Both the position numbers and the translations under genes were made by a program. From NCBI RefSeq assembly GCF_023053635.1, contig NC_086178.1:98502226-98566225 (forward strand): 64,000 bases of DNA. Direction: 5' to 3'. Below the pieces are notes generated by a model, which saw nothing but the letters and a program-made list of their open reading frames with translations, ran no database searches and was not told where the DNA came from. Positions within the stretch are counted from its first letter, which is position 1. Every line of letters starts with the position of its first letter. Source of the DNA: Elgaria multicarinata webbii (lineage: Eukaryota > Chordata > Lepidosauria > Squamata > Anguidae). This document shows, in pieces, positions 15,355 through 27,699 of the stretch.

Positions 15355-15490
15355 GAAACACATAATGAGTTGGATTCAAAGTAAGTTAGTCACACTTGGG
15401 TGCCACTGAAATCAATGTATGAAAAGTCAGGTCCAGGTGGTCTCGCTGATTTCGATGGGAGGTAAGTCTAGATCTAAATATGGCGTGAAA
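15355..15490. repeat. Repeat of the CCACTGAAATCAATG type
   Basis: GGATTCAAAGTAAGTTAGTC, CCACTGAAATCAATG and CTGATTTCGATGGGA resemble a foldback repeat common in squamates. Similar pieces lie near 3410-3480, 37361-37440 and 62287-62400. The class is unknown. Confidence 0.4.
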
Positions 15491-15777
15491 GGCCCTTTTT
15501 AGAGCTCCCTTTCAAAGCCACGAACACCCCATTAACACAATGGACACCAGCTTCTGGAGTATTTTAGTGCTTAAGTGAACAGCACTAATGAGTAGTGAAG
15601 TGAATTATGAAGTTATTTCTACTAATAGCAGAAGTATTTAACTTACAAAAATCTAGGATTAATGTTACAGGAATCTTGGCACAGTCCCCTGACAAATGTT
15701 AATGTTACTTGGGAAGGGGGAAAATTAGGAGGCTGCACAGCTTTGTTCTGTGGTTAGTCCAGCTAATGCAATCTTCA

Positions 15778-16092
<315 letters not shown>

Positions 16093-16133
16093 CTAATTGG
16101 GCAAACAAACAAAAAGGGAGGGGGAATCATAAG

Positions 16134-16192
<59 letters not shown>
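16134..16192. repeat. TAA microsatellite
   Basis: About 19 uninterrupted TAA units, probably grown from the A-rich tail of an antisense retroelement, since tail-like sequence follows. Confidence 0.9.
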
Positions 16193-16493
16193 TTCTTAAG
16201 TGCCTACCTAACATACCTAGACACTGTATAATAATATAAAAGTAAACAAGGTCCTGATTGCAGGCTTACATCAGAACATTTGGGAAGTGTGAAATTCGAA
16301 GGATAACTACATTCCAATTCACATATTACTCAGTGGTGTATAGATCAGATCAGTACATACTGGAATCCACAAAGCTCAAAACTCCTTAAGCATCCCTATT
16401 TACAAACTAAATAAATGGATTCTTTAACGTTCTACTGATGCTCTATTGACTCCTAGGCTGCTGCATGAAATGTGTCAATACTTTTATTTCTTC

Positions 16494-16524
<31 letters not shown>

Positions 16525-17709
16525 TTACTTTCTTTGGATGGTTGCCTACCCTTGGTTGCCTTAATGGAGTGGTTGACTTGGGGCCAGGCAAAGTATTTGC
16601 TGGGAATCCCTCTAGAACTGTAAATGCTTTCTGATAAAATTGATGAATACTTTAAGTCAGAATGGTGTTATCTGTTCTGATTTAAAGTCATCATCAATCT
16701 GTTATTATACAAAAACTCAGTGCATGGATCATAGAAATTAATTTCTATTTCAAAACACATACACTTGAAAAAGTGAAAAACAACAACCAGCTCATTATTT
16801 TTCTCACGGTACAGAATATGAAAGGGAATCTGTGTCGTATGGCCCTATTCCTGCCAACACTGAAGCTCTGACTTTGGAACAAAAGTCTGGAATGCTCCAA
16901 CTGCAGCCATTAGGTTTCTGGCATTACTTCTCAGAAAGCATTAAGAGCTTTAATTGCAAAATTAGAAATGTGGCCAGTGGATCCTAATCCTTTATTTAGG
17001 CAAGTTAGCTTTTGTGAGAAGACTTAATGAGTTTGTTGCAAACAATAAAATATACAACTGCAGGAAACTGAACAGGTAAAAGCAAGGGAATAAAAGGAAA
17101 TACAACAAGTGATATGTTACAAAACAAGTAACATTCGCTAGAAAGGCAAAAGCAGCAATATGCAGCATTAGGTTGTCTTGGGTCCACAGTTCAAGAGGAA
17201 CACACTAATTTATTTTCTAAACAACATAAAATAAAGCCCAGCATAAATGAACGCTAGAATTGTTCCTAGACTGGACTATGTCAGACTGCAGTTGGAAGAT
17301 CAACCTTGAATGCTTCCTTCTACCCATCAAAAATAAAATCCTGCATGTAGAAAGCAAGTTACTCAGCTACTCTTGACATACTAATTTTCTATGTACAAAG
17401 ATTTTAAAAAAAATTTTTTTTAGAAGAGCACTCATATTATGCAATTCCCCCTCCCGCAGTCTGAAGTAGTACAGACCAGAGACAATTTTACCACGAGGTT
17501 ACAAATATGAAGGCCTGGGGAAAAAATGTGAAACTTACATTTCCCCCCACTTGCCTCCTCCCCAGGCCTTCAACTCTCTATGTGAGATCAGCAAAGACTA
17601 TCTGCAATTTATTTCTAAGACAAAGGTTCCCTTCCCTTCCTATGCTAATTTGAATATATCTACCAGCATGTTAGGCACAAAGTTCTTGCAATACCAGTAT
17701 AACGTACCT
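16193..17709. other. PHYHIPL intron 2, no gene seen
   Basis: This is mostly AT-rich unique-looking sequence. A TTC run lies at about 16490-16520. I see no exon-like frame. Confidence 0.5.
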
Positions 17710-18303
17710 GCCTGGACCCTAAGGTCATCCTCAGGGGTCCTTTTCCGTGAGCCCCTGCCAAAGGAAGTGAGGCAGGTGGCTACCAGGAGGAGGGCCTTCT
17801 CTGCTGTGGCACCCCGGCTGTGGAATGAGCTCCCTAAGGAGGTTTGCCTGGCACCTATACTATATTCTCTCAGTATTTTAACAGTCTATTAATTTAATTT
17901 TAACTTTGCTGCTTTAAATCTGTATTTTAAATTTGTATTTCTGCACTGTATCAATAGGTAGAACTAATTGAGACACACAGGAAGTTAGATGGAAGAAGAA
18001 GTCAGGGACACAGACTTTGATTGAAGGAATACTCGCCCAATCAGTCAGGGCTGGAGAGAAGTTAGAAGCTATGTTTGTTTGAGGCAATAAAAGTTTTATT
18101 TTTATATAATACTGCATTCCTCATTTGCAACAAACCTATCTTTGAAACATGCACTGCTGCTAATTTTATCCTGTTGTGCTTTTATATTATATTTATATCA
18201 CGTTTTTATACTTTTTGTTTTATACTTCGAATGGTTTTAATTTTTGTGAACTGCCCAGAGAGCTTTGGCTATTGGGGAGTATAAAAATGCAATAAATAAA
18301 TAA
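17710..18303 (+). mobile_element. L2-type LINE 3' end, split by a solo LTR
   Basis: The + strand encodes KEVRQVATRRRAFSAVAPRL then WNELPKEV, the end of an L2-type ORF2. It runs on to the tail GTGAACTGCCCAGAGAGCTT, GGCTATTGGGG and AATAAATAAATAAAT at 18303. The tail is interrupted at 17947-18149 by an LTR. The same family is at 31478-31735 (+) and 59999-60260 (-). Confidence 0.85.
17942..18154. mobile_element. Solo LTR, 203 bp, inside an L2 tail
   Basis: The LTR is 17947-18149. It begins TGTATCAATAGG and ends CTTTGAAACA, so it has TG...CA ends. It is flanked by an exact 5-bp duplication TGCAC (17942-17946 and 18150-18154). An AATAAA lies near 18087. No internal part of an LTR element is present, so it is a recombination remnant. 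The parent family is unknown; the short length fits a small gypsy-type or endogenous retrovirus LTR. Confidence 0.75.
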
Positions 18304-18939
18304 ATGTTGTGGCTTGAGTTGTTGCGTAACAGTTGATAAAACCCTTCCACGTATGTGCAGGAAAGTTTGGACAAAGGCTACAAAGTGTAGCATACGAAGT
18401 CGAGGAGGAGTTGAGATTTATTTATACGGAGCAAAAATGAGCCAGTTGCCCACAATTTTGAAAATGCCCAGCCTCAGATTGATACAGACTTCGAAGCTCA
18501 AAACACATGCACACAGCAACTGCATGTTGGCTGTAGGCAACACCCCACTAATGACCACCATCTTCTCTTATGGCCCTTGTACATGAGTTTTTTTATTCTG
18601 AGAAATGCCAGAGGACAGGATTGGCAGAGAAAATGAGACACCTGTTACTGCACAGAAACAAGATAAAGAGAAGCTGCATTTTTTCTGAAAATGTCTGTTT
18701 CCCCCTTAAAAAAACTGGAACCCCCCACCATTCCCCCCCCCCATGGCTTCAAAAATTGTGGAAATTTTACATCTCTAGGTGTGTGTGGTCATTTGATTCT
18801 TTGAAGGTGAGACCTAAAGACCCAATGGCAAAGAAGGCAAGGCTGCAATATATAGCCAAAATCCAACAGGTAATGGCTGGGGAATGGGTGAGAACGGGAT
18901 TGGGTGGGGGGTACTTCTGAGGTTAGCTTTTAATAGATT

Positions 18940-19158
18940 ATTGGTGGTTCTAGACAAGGTTTTTACCACGCCATCACATCCTGCCCCATTCATGGAATTT
19001 ATGGGGAATCCAGACGACAACAATGTCCACTCAAAAGCCTCGCATGTTCTTCCATCCTTTTTTCTTGCTGCAGCAAATCCATTAAGGAGAAAAAAACAGA
19101 ACAGCTTTGCAATGCCTTCTAAATGGTAATGTTAGGAATCCTCTGTTTGGAAGCACCA
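18940..19158. mobile_element. MITE-like repeat, copy 2
   Basis: It is colinear with 8408-8640: GGTTCTAGACAAGGTTTTTA at the start, TGCAATGCCTTCTAAATGG and GTTTGGAAGCACC at the end. Confidence 0.5.
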
Positions 19159-19164
19159 TAAGAG

Positions 19165-19600
19165 CTTTATCACACCAGCGTTATACTGTGCAATCACTGC
19201 GAATTGCATGCAAAGGACTCAGAAGTTTTCCACCTTATAATCTGCTTTGATTGTGAAGTACTCCCATGCATCCTGCCTTAATTGTGCTCTAAAGCCAAAA
19301 GATTCGCCGTATTTAGCCCCTACTTTTTGAGCGTATCTTCTGAGCCGCCGCTGGGGCGCAGGAGCAGGATTTTAAAGAAATGCTTACATCTGCGTAAGCT
19401 TTAAAGATAAAGACACCAAAATTGGCACAGTAATAGATATTAGAGAGAGCTTTAAGCATACCAAATTAGAATTGAATTGGGTCATCCATTGATTTTTTTT
19501 TACATTCCCCCCCTTAAACTCACTTCCTGGTATGCAAAAGATTGCTGTCGCCCGGTAGCAAAAACAACAACCGCGAAAGCTTAGCACTACGGGGATAATC
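19165..19600. repeat. Probable interspersed repeat, class unknown
   Basis: AAAGGACTCAGAAGTTTTCC, CCCATGCATCCTGCCTTAAT and AAGATAAAGACACCAAAATT look like a dispersed squamate repeat. I recognise the phrases but cannot name the family. Confidence 0.3.
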
Positions 19601-20760
19601 CGAGGGAAGCAGGTACGTGGGATGAAGCCCTATATGTTGCAACATGTTGGGCAGGTGAGTAGCAAGGGAGATGAACCTACCACTATCCCGCTCTCCCAAC
19701 AGGTAGATACTTCAGACAGGTGCTCCTGTTTTGCAGTGAGGCCAGGCAAAGAAGAGGGTATAAAGATTGCCCTCCCTGCCTTCTCCACCTCTTTTCTCCT
19801 CACGTGCCTGAAAGAGGAGAAAAGGAACCCAAGTTCAGGCGTTGCCTTATGCCTCCTCCTTTCCTCTCAGGCTGAAGTCCAGTTGTCCCAGAACTCAAAT
19901 ACTCTTTTCCTTGCCATGTTGGAGAAATGGCCATCTCCCCGGCCCTCCTCCACAGACAGAACTACTATAGTGTCTCATTGACAATCAGATTGGTCCTTTT
20001 GATAGAATATTTGCAAGAGTTGGAAAAAATGATTTATATGTCTGTGGATTCAACATATAATGTTGGTGGATTCAGTACACAATACTGTGCTGGCTAGAGA
20101 GACGTAAGAATATTATAATGTTACTGTATTTAGGGAACTAACTAGTAAGAACATGTCTGACATGAAGAATGCCTTAAATGTACTACGGCCTTGTATGTTC
20201 TGTATATGTGTTTTTATAAGTAGTATTGTTCTGTTTGTTAAGTTTTGTCTTTTAGTGTAGAAAACAATAAAATAGTTGAATGGAACAACCAGCCCCTCTT
20301 TCTTCCCTCTTAAAAGGGGCCCTCCCTTCCGTGAGATGGGAAGGGGAGGCAATGTCTCTTGTAAGAAACCACCTGCTTATGATTTTTGTTCACAGGTCTA
20401 TAACTTTAAAAAGAATCTGCTGCTCATTTAATGGGGATTTTTTTTTCTTTAATGGACCAAACCATTTGTTAATCAATTCAGTTATCTAAACATTGCAGGC
20501 CTGTTGGTTTTCTAAGTAGCTCTGCTTCCCAGGGTGTGTGTGTCTCTCTCTTTTAATAGTCACATTCACACCTCAATCAATTCTAGGCAATCCTATTGCC
20601 CCCACCCCAATAACTACACTGAAAGCGAGGAGCTCTCCTTTGGGGGGCAGGAGTGAGGGGAGGTGCCAAATTTGTGGAACCCCCACATCCTCATGCAACT
20701 GAAAATCTGGAAGAGGAACAAGTCAAGTTCTTGTTCCTTTCCTCTCAGATTTTGTATGTG
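19601..20760. other. PHYHIPL intron 2, no gene seen
   Basis: No named repeat and no exon-like frame were found. Confidence 0.45.
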
Positions 20761-20878
20761 TATTAGATTGTAAGCCTATGCGGCAGGGTCTTGCTATTTA
20801 CTGTTTTACTCTGTACAGCACCATGTACATTGATGGTGCTATATAAATAAATAAAAATAATAATAAATAATGTGCAGA
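20761..20878 (+). mobile_element. L2-type LINE tail fragment
   Basis: It begins TATTAGATTGTAAGCCTATG and continues with CTGTACAGCACCATGTACAT to an A-rich end. It is the same tail as at 2685-3160 but is truncated to about 120 bp. Confidence 0.85.
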
Positions 20879-20967
20879 GAGGGAGAGAAAAGCCAAGGAA
20901 ATCCTGCCTCAGGGCAATAGGGAAGGGCACCACAGGCAAAGACCTCATCGCCATGGAACGAGGTGGC

Positions 20968-21274
20968 CTGGCATGTAGGGTGACCATATGAAAAGGAGGA
21001 CAGGGCTTCTGTATCTTTAATAGTTGTATTGAAAAGGAAATTTCAGCAGGTGTCATTTGTTTATATGGGGAACTTGGTGAAATTTTCTCTCCATCACAAC
21101 AGTTAAAGGGCAGGAGCTATACTAGAGTGAACAGATTTAAAAGAGGGCAGGGCACCTGCAGCTTTAACTGTTGTGATGATGAGGAATGATATCTGCTGAA
21201 ATTTCCTTTTCAATACAACTATTAAAGATACAGGAGCCCTGTCCTCCTTTTCATATGGTCACCCTACTGGCATG
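20968..21274. mobile_element. Foldback hAT MITE copy 2 (TAGGGTGACC family)
   Basis: The element is 20976-21266 (291 bp) and has the same inverted ends as copy 1. The 8-bp target duplication CTGGCATG is exact on both sides (20968-20975, 21267-21274). Confidence 0.9.
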
Positions 21275-23423
21275 CCATCTCCAGAAGGGGAAAACTGTAG
21301 CAGGCCAAATCCAGAATCCCAGCCCAGTACAGCCAGGACTTCTCTAATCCCAAACCATGCAGCAGGGAAAGAGGCATGCACTGGCTAGCAGCCCCCAAAG
21401 TTAGGAAGCACCAGGAGGAGGAGGAGAAGGCAGCAAGGTCACGCCAGCCAAGGGCTCTGTACCTGCACTGCCTGCGATGCCCATCCCGCCTCCCTCCTGA
21501 CATGAAGCAGGAGCAGCAGCAACAACGGAAGCCATAGTAGTGGCGATTTCTGCTGCAACCTAGGTCTGCTGGGCTTCCTCTACTGCACAAAGTGCACCAA
21601 AAATTTAACATTGCCACGGACAGCCAATCCATTGGGCCCCCACAACAGCCAACCTGAGAGCCAGGAAGAATTTTGTTGCCAAGAGCAGTCTAAACATACT
21701 TTTTTAAAAAGCAAAAAAACCCACCACGCTGCTTGGCTCTCACAGCCAACAGGGAAGAAAGCAGGTGGTCACAGCTCCTTTGCGTGACTGCTGAGAGAGG
21801 AACCGCTAGCTTCTCCTCCTGGCAGGGGCCAGGTGCTCTGCTCTCCGCCCTCCAGACAATGACAACAACCAAATCACAGCTCACAGCAGAGAAAAGGCAG
21901 CCGTCTCAGATTACCTATAAGAGTTAGCAATCCACTCATGATATTTCATGGCAGTGATCAAAACATTCAGGGCGCATGCCCTGGTGTGCCCCCCAGCACC
22001 CCAATGACTTGAACGTAAAAGGGTAGCTCCAATAGTAACGCAAGCTCAACTCTCACCGAACTGTCATGATCTCACAGAATTATGGTCTTACGTCTGAGAG
22101 TTTCTCAAGACAGCTCCGAATACACCTGAATTATATTGTCTTCCTTTATAAACTCTAGCCCTGCTTCAGTCATGCTGAGGATGAGATCTGTAGTCTTCAC
22201 AACTACAAATTGGGTTTTTAAGATTCCTGCTTTTGATGCTGCTGAAGGTCTGTAGAAGCTGCTGTCTGTCTGCTTTATCTGTTAACAAGGCGTGAGAGGG
22301 GAGGTCTGGAAAGTTCATTTTAGAAGGAAGGCTTCTGCACCCTGCCCATCCACTCACTCAGAACACCACCAGAATTGTAAATTACCCCTGTGGCCCAATC
22401 CCCAAGATCTTTTTTTAAGCTTTAGTTCATTTGCTCTGGCTGTTAGGTCTTTAGCCTTGCCCTGGAGCTTTGTTTCTATGGCAACAGCATTATTTGCTAT
22501 CTCCTCTGACCCTCTTCATACCCTCAGTGACAGTGTCCAATCAGGCTGTGATAGGAGAGAAGCAAGAGTACCTCACTGTTACCTGTCAACCCTCAAGGCT
22601 CTTATATGAGCCGGTATCTCAGCTATATAGGCTAGAACAGTCTAAGTTGGTCATTTAGGCCATCACCCAACTCTAGCATTGTCATGTTTTGTCTCAGGGA
22701 GGCAGGGGAGGGAGCTGTAACCGCTGGCTATTTTGAATAATATTTTTAGATAGCAACTTTCCTTTAGTGTGCCCTGTTCTTCCTAATACCTGGTTGTGAC
22801 ATTGAGAAATGCTAGCAGCTGTTCTAGCTTTTGACAGCTCTTGATTTAGCTCACAAAAATAAGGAACATCTTTCCTTCACTGCTGTCTTGTTCAGCAACA
22901 GTAATTCTTACAGTCGTATTTAATCCAAACCAGATTTTTCAAGGACTCTATTATATTCAGCAATATAAGGAGGCTTGCTATAATTATACGGCATCACTCT
23001 CATATTTCCTACAGTCATGCAACATGGATCTTCAGTCCAGATAGAGTATCAGCATGTGTATCAAGTGCCATTCTTTCTGGTTAATTATGCTTAGTCTTGA
23101 TAAAAAGGTCCCGTGCCCTTGCATCTTCACAAGAGACCTTGATATTATGTCAGCAGTGCCTTATATCACACCCCTACATATCCATTCTGTAATTATTCAA
23201 ATATCACTATTATCCAAAGTCAATGAATGCTCCCCATATTTCTTTAATCAGACAAAGAAAACCCAGTAATATGTAGCAGAGCTCTAGACCCAGTCAGCAA
23301 AGGAAAAAAGAGGGGTGTTCCCCCCCCCCCAGATTTCAGTATGGTAGGGGCGCACGCAAAGAGATTGTAGTTACATGGGCAAGAGTCACAACAAATATCA
23401 AAGATCCAGCTGTTGAATACACT
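21275..23423. other. PHYHIPL intron 2, no gene seen
   Basis: The first 700 bases are GC-richer and carry chance open frames on both strands, none with family features. The rest is AT-rich. I name no repeat here. Confidence 0.45.
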
Positions 23424-23500
23424 GAAGACTAGCAGTGCAGTCCTATGCATGTTCATGGGGCTTACTTCCAGGTAACAATGCACAGGATTATATCAATGCT
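23424..23500. repeat. Small foldback repeat of the CCTATGCATG type
   Basis: GCAGTCCTATGCATGTTCAT and GGGGCTTACTTCCAGGTAAC followed by ATGCACAGGATTATA form a short imperfect palindrome related to the elements at 26027, 49884 and 62165. Confidence 0.45.
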
Positions 23501-24006
23501 GGTAATATTATCAACAATTGTCAAAACAGCCGCATCTGCTTTAAAAAAATGGACTTGTGCCTTTGGCATGCATAGCTAGTCCATCCTTGTATTTAAGCAC
23601 TAGCCTGGTAGGCAAAAACAACAAGGAATGGCATACAGGTGACTGTGCCCAGCATAGAAACCAAGCAAGCTGCCAGAGGAGCGGAAGACTCATCCTCTGT
23701 GCCCAGTGCAAAAATAGAGCAGGAGGGACAGAGCACTTGACCAACCCTCAGCAGGCTAAAACATTTTTTTTTAGAAAAAGAGGTTAATCATTTTTGTGAG
23801 TTTATTTACAAGGCTGAACTAGTACATACACTATTTTAATTGGTTAATATCAGACTTTGCATGGGAGCTGAGGCAAAACCAGCATCCCTCGTGCACTCTT
23901 ATCTTGGGGGAGTGACATATAAAAATCCCTAATTTTGGGAATACTTAAGTCAGCCCCTTTTTGAAAAAAATAGTTCTGAGTACTCTACAGCTTAGTGATT
24001 GGGCCA

Positions 24007-24034
24007 CTGACGAAGACAAACAAGCCGAAACGCG
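24007..24034 (+). other. GAAGAC...CCGAAACGCG motif
   Basis: CTGACGAAGAC followed by GCCGAAACGCG. This kind of motif recurs in dispersed repeats of amphibians, fish and reptiles. A related copy lies inverted at 27260-27281. The element that carries it here is not bounded. Confidence 0.4.
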
Positions 24035-24774
24035 TATGGCCAGAGTCTAATGAGCCCTGTTTTTAGTTTATTACTTTATGTGTAAATGTATGAGTGCTCT
24101 TTTGAAAGTATTAATAATTTTAACTTCATTTTTATTTAATTTTAATTTATAATCATATCCTTAACTTCTTTTAATTGTCTGTTCTTGGTTAAGGTTAGCA
24201 TCTTGTTTTTTGTGCCTATAAGAACTGTATGCCATTTAAAAAGAAAAAATCTAACCACCACCCTTCAATGAGCTGAGCAGAGATATAGATGCACCTGAGA
24301 AATAATCAAATGTGGTTGGAAGCACTGAGATCAGGTGGCGCTGAGAAATGTCCATCCACCTTTCCTCCCTAAAAGGCACCCGTGAAAGTGGAAGATCAAG
24401 AAACGTTTTTCAAGGCAGCAGCTTGAAATGCATTCCTGAGATACTGCTCTTCGTTTTCATCTCTCCACCACCACCACATACACCTCTTTTAACACTGATA
24501 CTGCATTTGGTCCAAAGAGATGCAAGCAGAAGTGGCTATTTATCACTTCTGTACACTCACATTCTGAGGCTGATTTGATCAGCATCTACTTCCAAAATGC
24601 CAAGGTCGTGCTGGGATGTTCACACCCTACAAAGCTACTACCACACAGGAACGAGGAGCGCACACTGCAGCAGAAATTGAAAGAATGTGAATAGTTTTAC
24701 TTGGGGAAAGAGAATGAGAGGGAATAAATAACATCACAGTAGCCCATAAATGAATGAAAGGGCAGTGACACAAA

Positions 24775-25023
24775 TGTGGGCAATCTGCAGCCCTCAGCTT
24801 AATTTAATGCGGCCCTCAGCCTAATTTAAAAAGCTTTCTGTAAGCTATCAGTTCAGACCACTATGAAGAGAAGTCCAGAAGAGGGAGAGGGCGTGGCCTG
24901 CCCACTTTTGCTTATAGCCGTACCCACTGCTGGCTTTGGTCCCGCCCCCTGCTAGAATGCAGCCCCCGAAAGATCACTGCCAAGGGAATGTGGCCCTCAA
25001 CCAGAAAAGGTTCCCCACCCCTG
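24775..25023. mobile_element. hAT-like non-autonomous element
   Basis: TGTGGGCAATCTGCAGCCCT at the left and AAAAGGTTCCCCACCCCTG at the right are approximate inverse ends, and CGGCCCTCAGCC lies inside. The left end is worn and no clear target duplication remains. Confidence 0.5.
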
Positions 25024-25192
25024 TGGAAGGAAGCAGAGAGGGTTTTAGTTTAAAATGAGGCTGTAGCTTTATGAACAAATTGCTACAAATTGGCCACAGA
25101 CAAACTTTACAGGTATCTTGAAAAATAGCTTTATCGTTTTTACCCTGTCCTTCCCCCGGGGAGCTTAGGGTAGTATCCATGTCCATCTCTTT

Positions 25193-25330
25193 TATCCTCA
25201 CAACAACCCTGTAAAGTAAGCTAGGCTGAGAGATAGTGACCGGTCCAAGCCACCCAGTACGTTTGATGGCTGAGCAGGTATAGAACCTGGGTCTCCCTTG
25301 TCTGAATCCACAGTGGCTCTCTCAGGGAAA
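25193..25330 (-). mobile_element. MIR-like (CORE) SINE fragment, antisense
   Basis: ATCCTCACAACAACCCTGTA, TAGTGACCGGTCCAAG and GAACCTGGGTCTCCC are the inverse of a MIR-type core plus a tRNA-like head. Confidence 0.7.
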
Positions 25331-25388
25331 TGGGCTCATTTATAAAGGGTCTTTTTGTGGGAGTTTGTTCTGGTGCTTCAGTTGGGAC

Positions 25389-25511
25389 CTGGGCCGGATC
25401 TACACTACTGCTTTAAAGCGTTTTATAACAATTATAAAGCGCTTTAACTGCTTTAAAGCGCTATAAAACTGTTATAAAGCGCTTTAAAGCAATAGTGTAG
25501 ATCCGACCCTG
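25389..25511. mobile_element. Foldback MITE of GCGCTTTAAAGC type
   Basis: GGGCCGGATCTACACTA at the left is the inverse of TAGTGTAGATCCGACCC at the right with one mismatch, and the interior is built of AAAGCGCTTTA palindromes. The ends CTGGG/CAGGG and a weak GGGA.C flank match fit hAT, but not firmly. Confidence 0.6.
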
Positions 25512-26026
25512 CTGGGATCAGAATGAGGCTTCCTGCAAATAATGTAATCTTTTAATTTTCCTCCTGTCCTCAGGGGCAACAGAACAACCATTGTCAGTGA
25601 CAGGTTGCTGAAAGGTTATGCATTACATTACATCTAGGCTATAACAGAGGATTTGGGAATGCTAGGTTAACATCCTAGGGCGCGGGGGAGATAGTAACTC
25701 CCCTGATGGAACATTTTATGGGATTGCCACTAGAAAGCCATTACTTGCTTTTGGTTTCAGCGCCATAGTAAAGCCGGTTATTCCTCATGACAGAATTTAA
25801 TTGAAAAAACGCAGCCTCACGGATCTTGAGACTACAGATTAGGGCTCCCCAAAGGTTAAATGCTTCAGACATTACAATGAGGATCTAATTACATAACTGA
25901 TGAATCATCGCTAACTAGGTTCCAGTCGAAAGGCATTTCAGATAATGGCAAAAGAAAAGTATATAAATGAGGCAATATTATAACGATAATTTTGAAACTT
26001 TCCTGACCCATAGCAAAGAGACTGGA

Positions 26027-26166
26027 TGCCATCCTATGCATGTTTAAATAGAAAAAAAAAATGTCCTATGACTCCAAGCATTCCCCAGCAAAGCACAGCA
26101 TAACTGGCTGGGGAACGCTGGGAGTTGCAGGACATTTTTCTCTCTAAGCATGCATAGGATTGCGTC
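26027..26166. mobile_element. Foldback repeat of CCTATGCATG type, copy 1
   Basis: CCATCCTATGCATGTTTAAA at the left pairs with AGCATGCATAGGATTGCG at the right. The centre has AGCATTCCCCAGC and its near inverse GCTGGGGAACGCTG. Confidence 0.6.
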
Positions 26167-26323
26167 CTACAGCTGCTTCCAAATGGCGGGCTCCTAGTGC
26201 TATCTCCTTAATGGTGTAAGAAGCAGTGGGAAAATGCAGGGGGGTTACGTGTAAACACACCCTGTAAAATTCCATGAATAAGGCAGAGTGATAGTGTGAT
26301 AAAAGCCTCATCTGAAAACACTT

Positions 26324-26482
26324 GGACCCTTTCTACACCTAAGGACTATCCCAGGAAAATGGAGGGATCGTCCCTGCCTGCCCCTGCGCATGCAAATGAC
26401 ACACATCCCTTGTGTGTCATTTGCATGCACAGGGATGATCCCGGGACGATCCTGGGATATAGGGCTGGTGTAGAAACGGCCT
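26324..26482. mobile_element. Foldback MITE with TCTACACC ends
   Basis: GGACCCTTTCTACACC at the left mirrors GGTGTAGAAACGGCC at the right. The interior holds TGCGCATGCAAATGACACAC and its mirrored partner, and GATGATCCCGGGACGATCC, which recalls the element at 13293-13631. Confidence 0.6.
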
Positions 26483-26606
26483 TGGAGTCATATCCTGGAT
26501 ATGGCCCCATTAAGCCCCAAACAAGATTGTGCTATGCACACAGATGGATGCTCATTGGTTATATATACAGAGAACAACCTGGACAACCAACTCAAAAGGC
26601 TCTGAC

Positions 26607-26634
26607 TATATTATATTATATTATATTATATTAT
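26607..26634. repeat. TATAT microsatellite
   Basis: Tandem TTATA units. Confidence 0.9.
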
Positions 26635-26698
26635 CCTTTATTATATTTAGAACAAGCCATCATAGTTGTGGCTGATTAAATCTCACTTCCAGGGGGAT

Positions 26699-26830
26699 AA
26701 TAATAATAATAATAATAAATTTCTTACCCGCCTCTCCGATTGGATTGAGGCGGGGAACAGCAGCAAGCATAAAATACTAATTAAAAACATAGTATACACT
26801 GTTAAAAAAAATCCTAAAAGCATACTAAAA
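26699..26830 (-). mobile_element. LINE tail fragment, antisense
   Basis: A TAA run followed by ATTTCTTACCCGCCTCTCC and GATTGAGGCGGGGAACAG, the inverse of a common squamate LINE 3' end. The subfamily is not settled. Confidence 0.5.
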
Positions 26831-27259
26831 GAAAACAAAGACTGAAAAAACAGCATTATTAATCTTCAATCCACTATAAACTAATGCCAATTATGGCTTT
26901 AAATGAAAAATTGGCAAATTGTATTACTAATGTGGGTGATATTTACCACAATCCTACATATGCTGTTTGTAATCAAGCGTACAAAAAGATATAAGTCATC
27001 TTGCTGATACAGAGCCTTTAACGCCTCAAAACAAATCCAAAAGGGCTAGAAGCCTCCAATATATATATATAAATAAATAAAAAATAAAAAAGATTTTTTT
27101 CAGGAATAATATACAATTGTATCAGCAATTAATTATCAATGACAGCATTTTACAAAACAGCATGTGGATTTTTTTTTTTAGTTAAAGCACAATCTTGTAC
27201 CACCCAACACATTCACTGTTCTAGGCGTCAGATAAAAAACGGGTGTCCGGTACAGTGTC

Positions 27260-27281
27260 CGTTTCGCAATGTCTTCATCAG
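27260..27281 (-). other. Inverted copy of the GAAGAC...GCGAAACG motif
   Basis: On the minus strand it reads CTGATGAAGACATTGCGAAACG, related to the motif at 24007-24034. Confidence 0.4.
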
Positions 27282-27699
27282 TTGGAAGCTTATTCATAGA
27301 AGGAGCCGTGGCTGTAAGTTTCGGGTGGAGCCTTCCCAACGACTCTAATCACCTTGTAGTTCTCCTGTAAGAATCAGCCACATAATGCTCTCAACTGCTT
27401 GAAAAATGAAAAATTAGCAGGTGGAGGCAGTACGTGTGGTTTTATAATTTGCTTTATGGTGGGTGTTAGGCGTAATTAATCCTCTCACTAATCTGGAATG
27501 CGAATGACAGGCGGGGGGGGGGGGGGCTGGAGTACGGAAAAGGGTGAAAAGTCTCTGACGGACACCCTCTCCCCCCCATCATCACATTATATTGTTTATT
27601 AATGTAATGTGACTGGTGGATGTGAGGAAGTGGGAACACGTTCAATCAAGTTAAACACAACTGCATGGCTTGACAGTTTGCTTCTGGGGCCATTTCAAG

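Noticed and set aside
24007-24034. A palindromic or transcription-factor operator reading of the CCGAAACGCG motif
   Set aside because: The same motif is a known component of dispersed repeats and has a second copy nearby, so a repeat origin is simpler.
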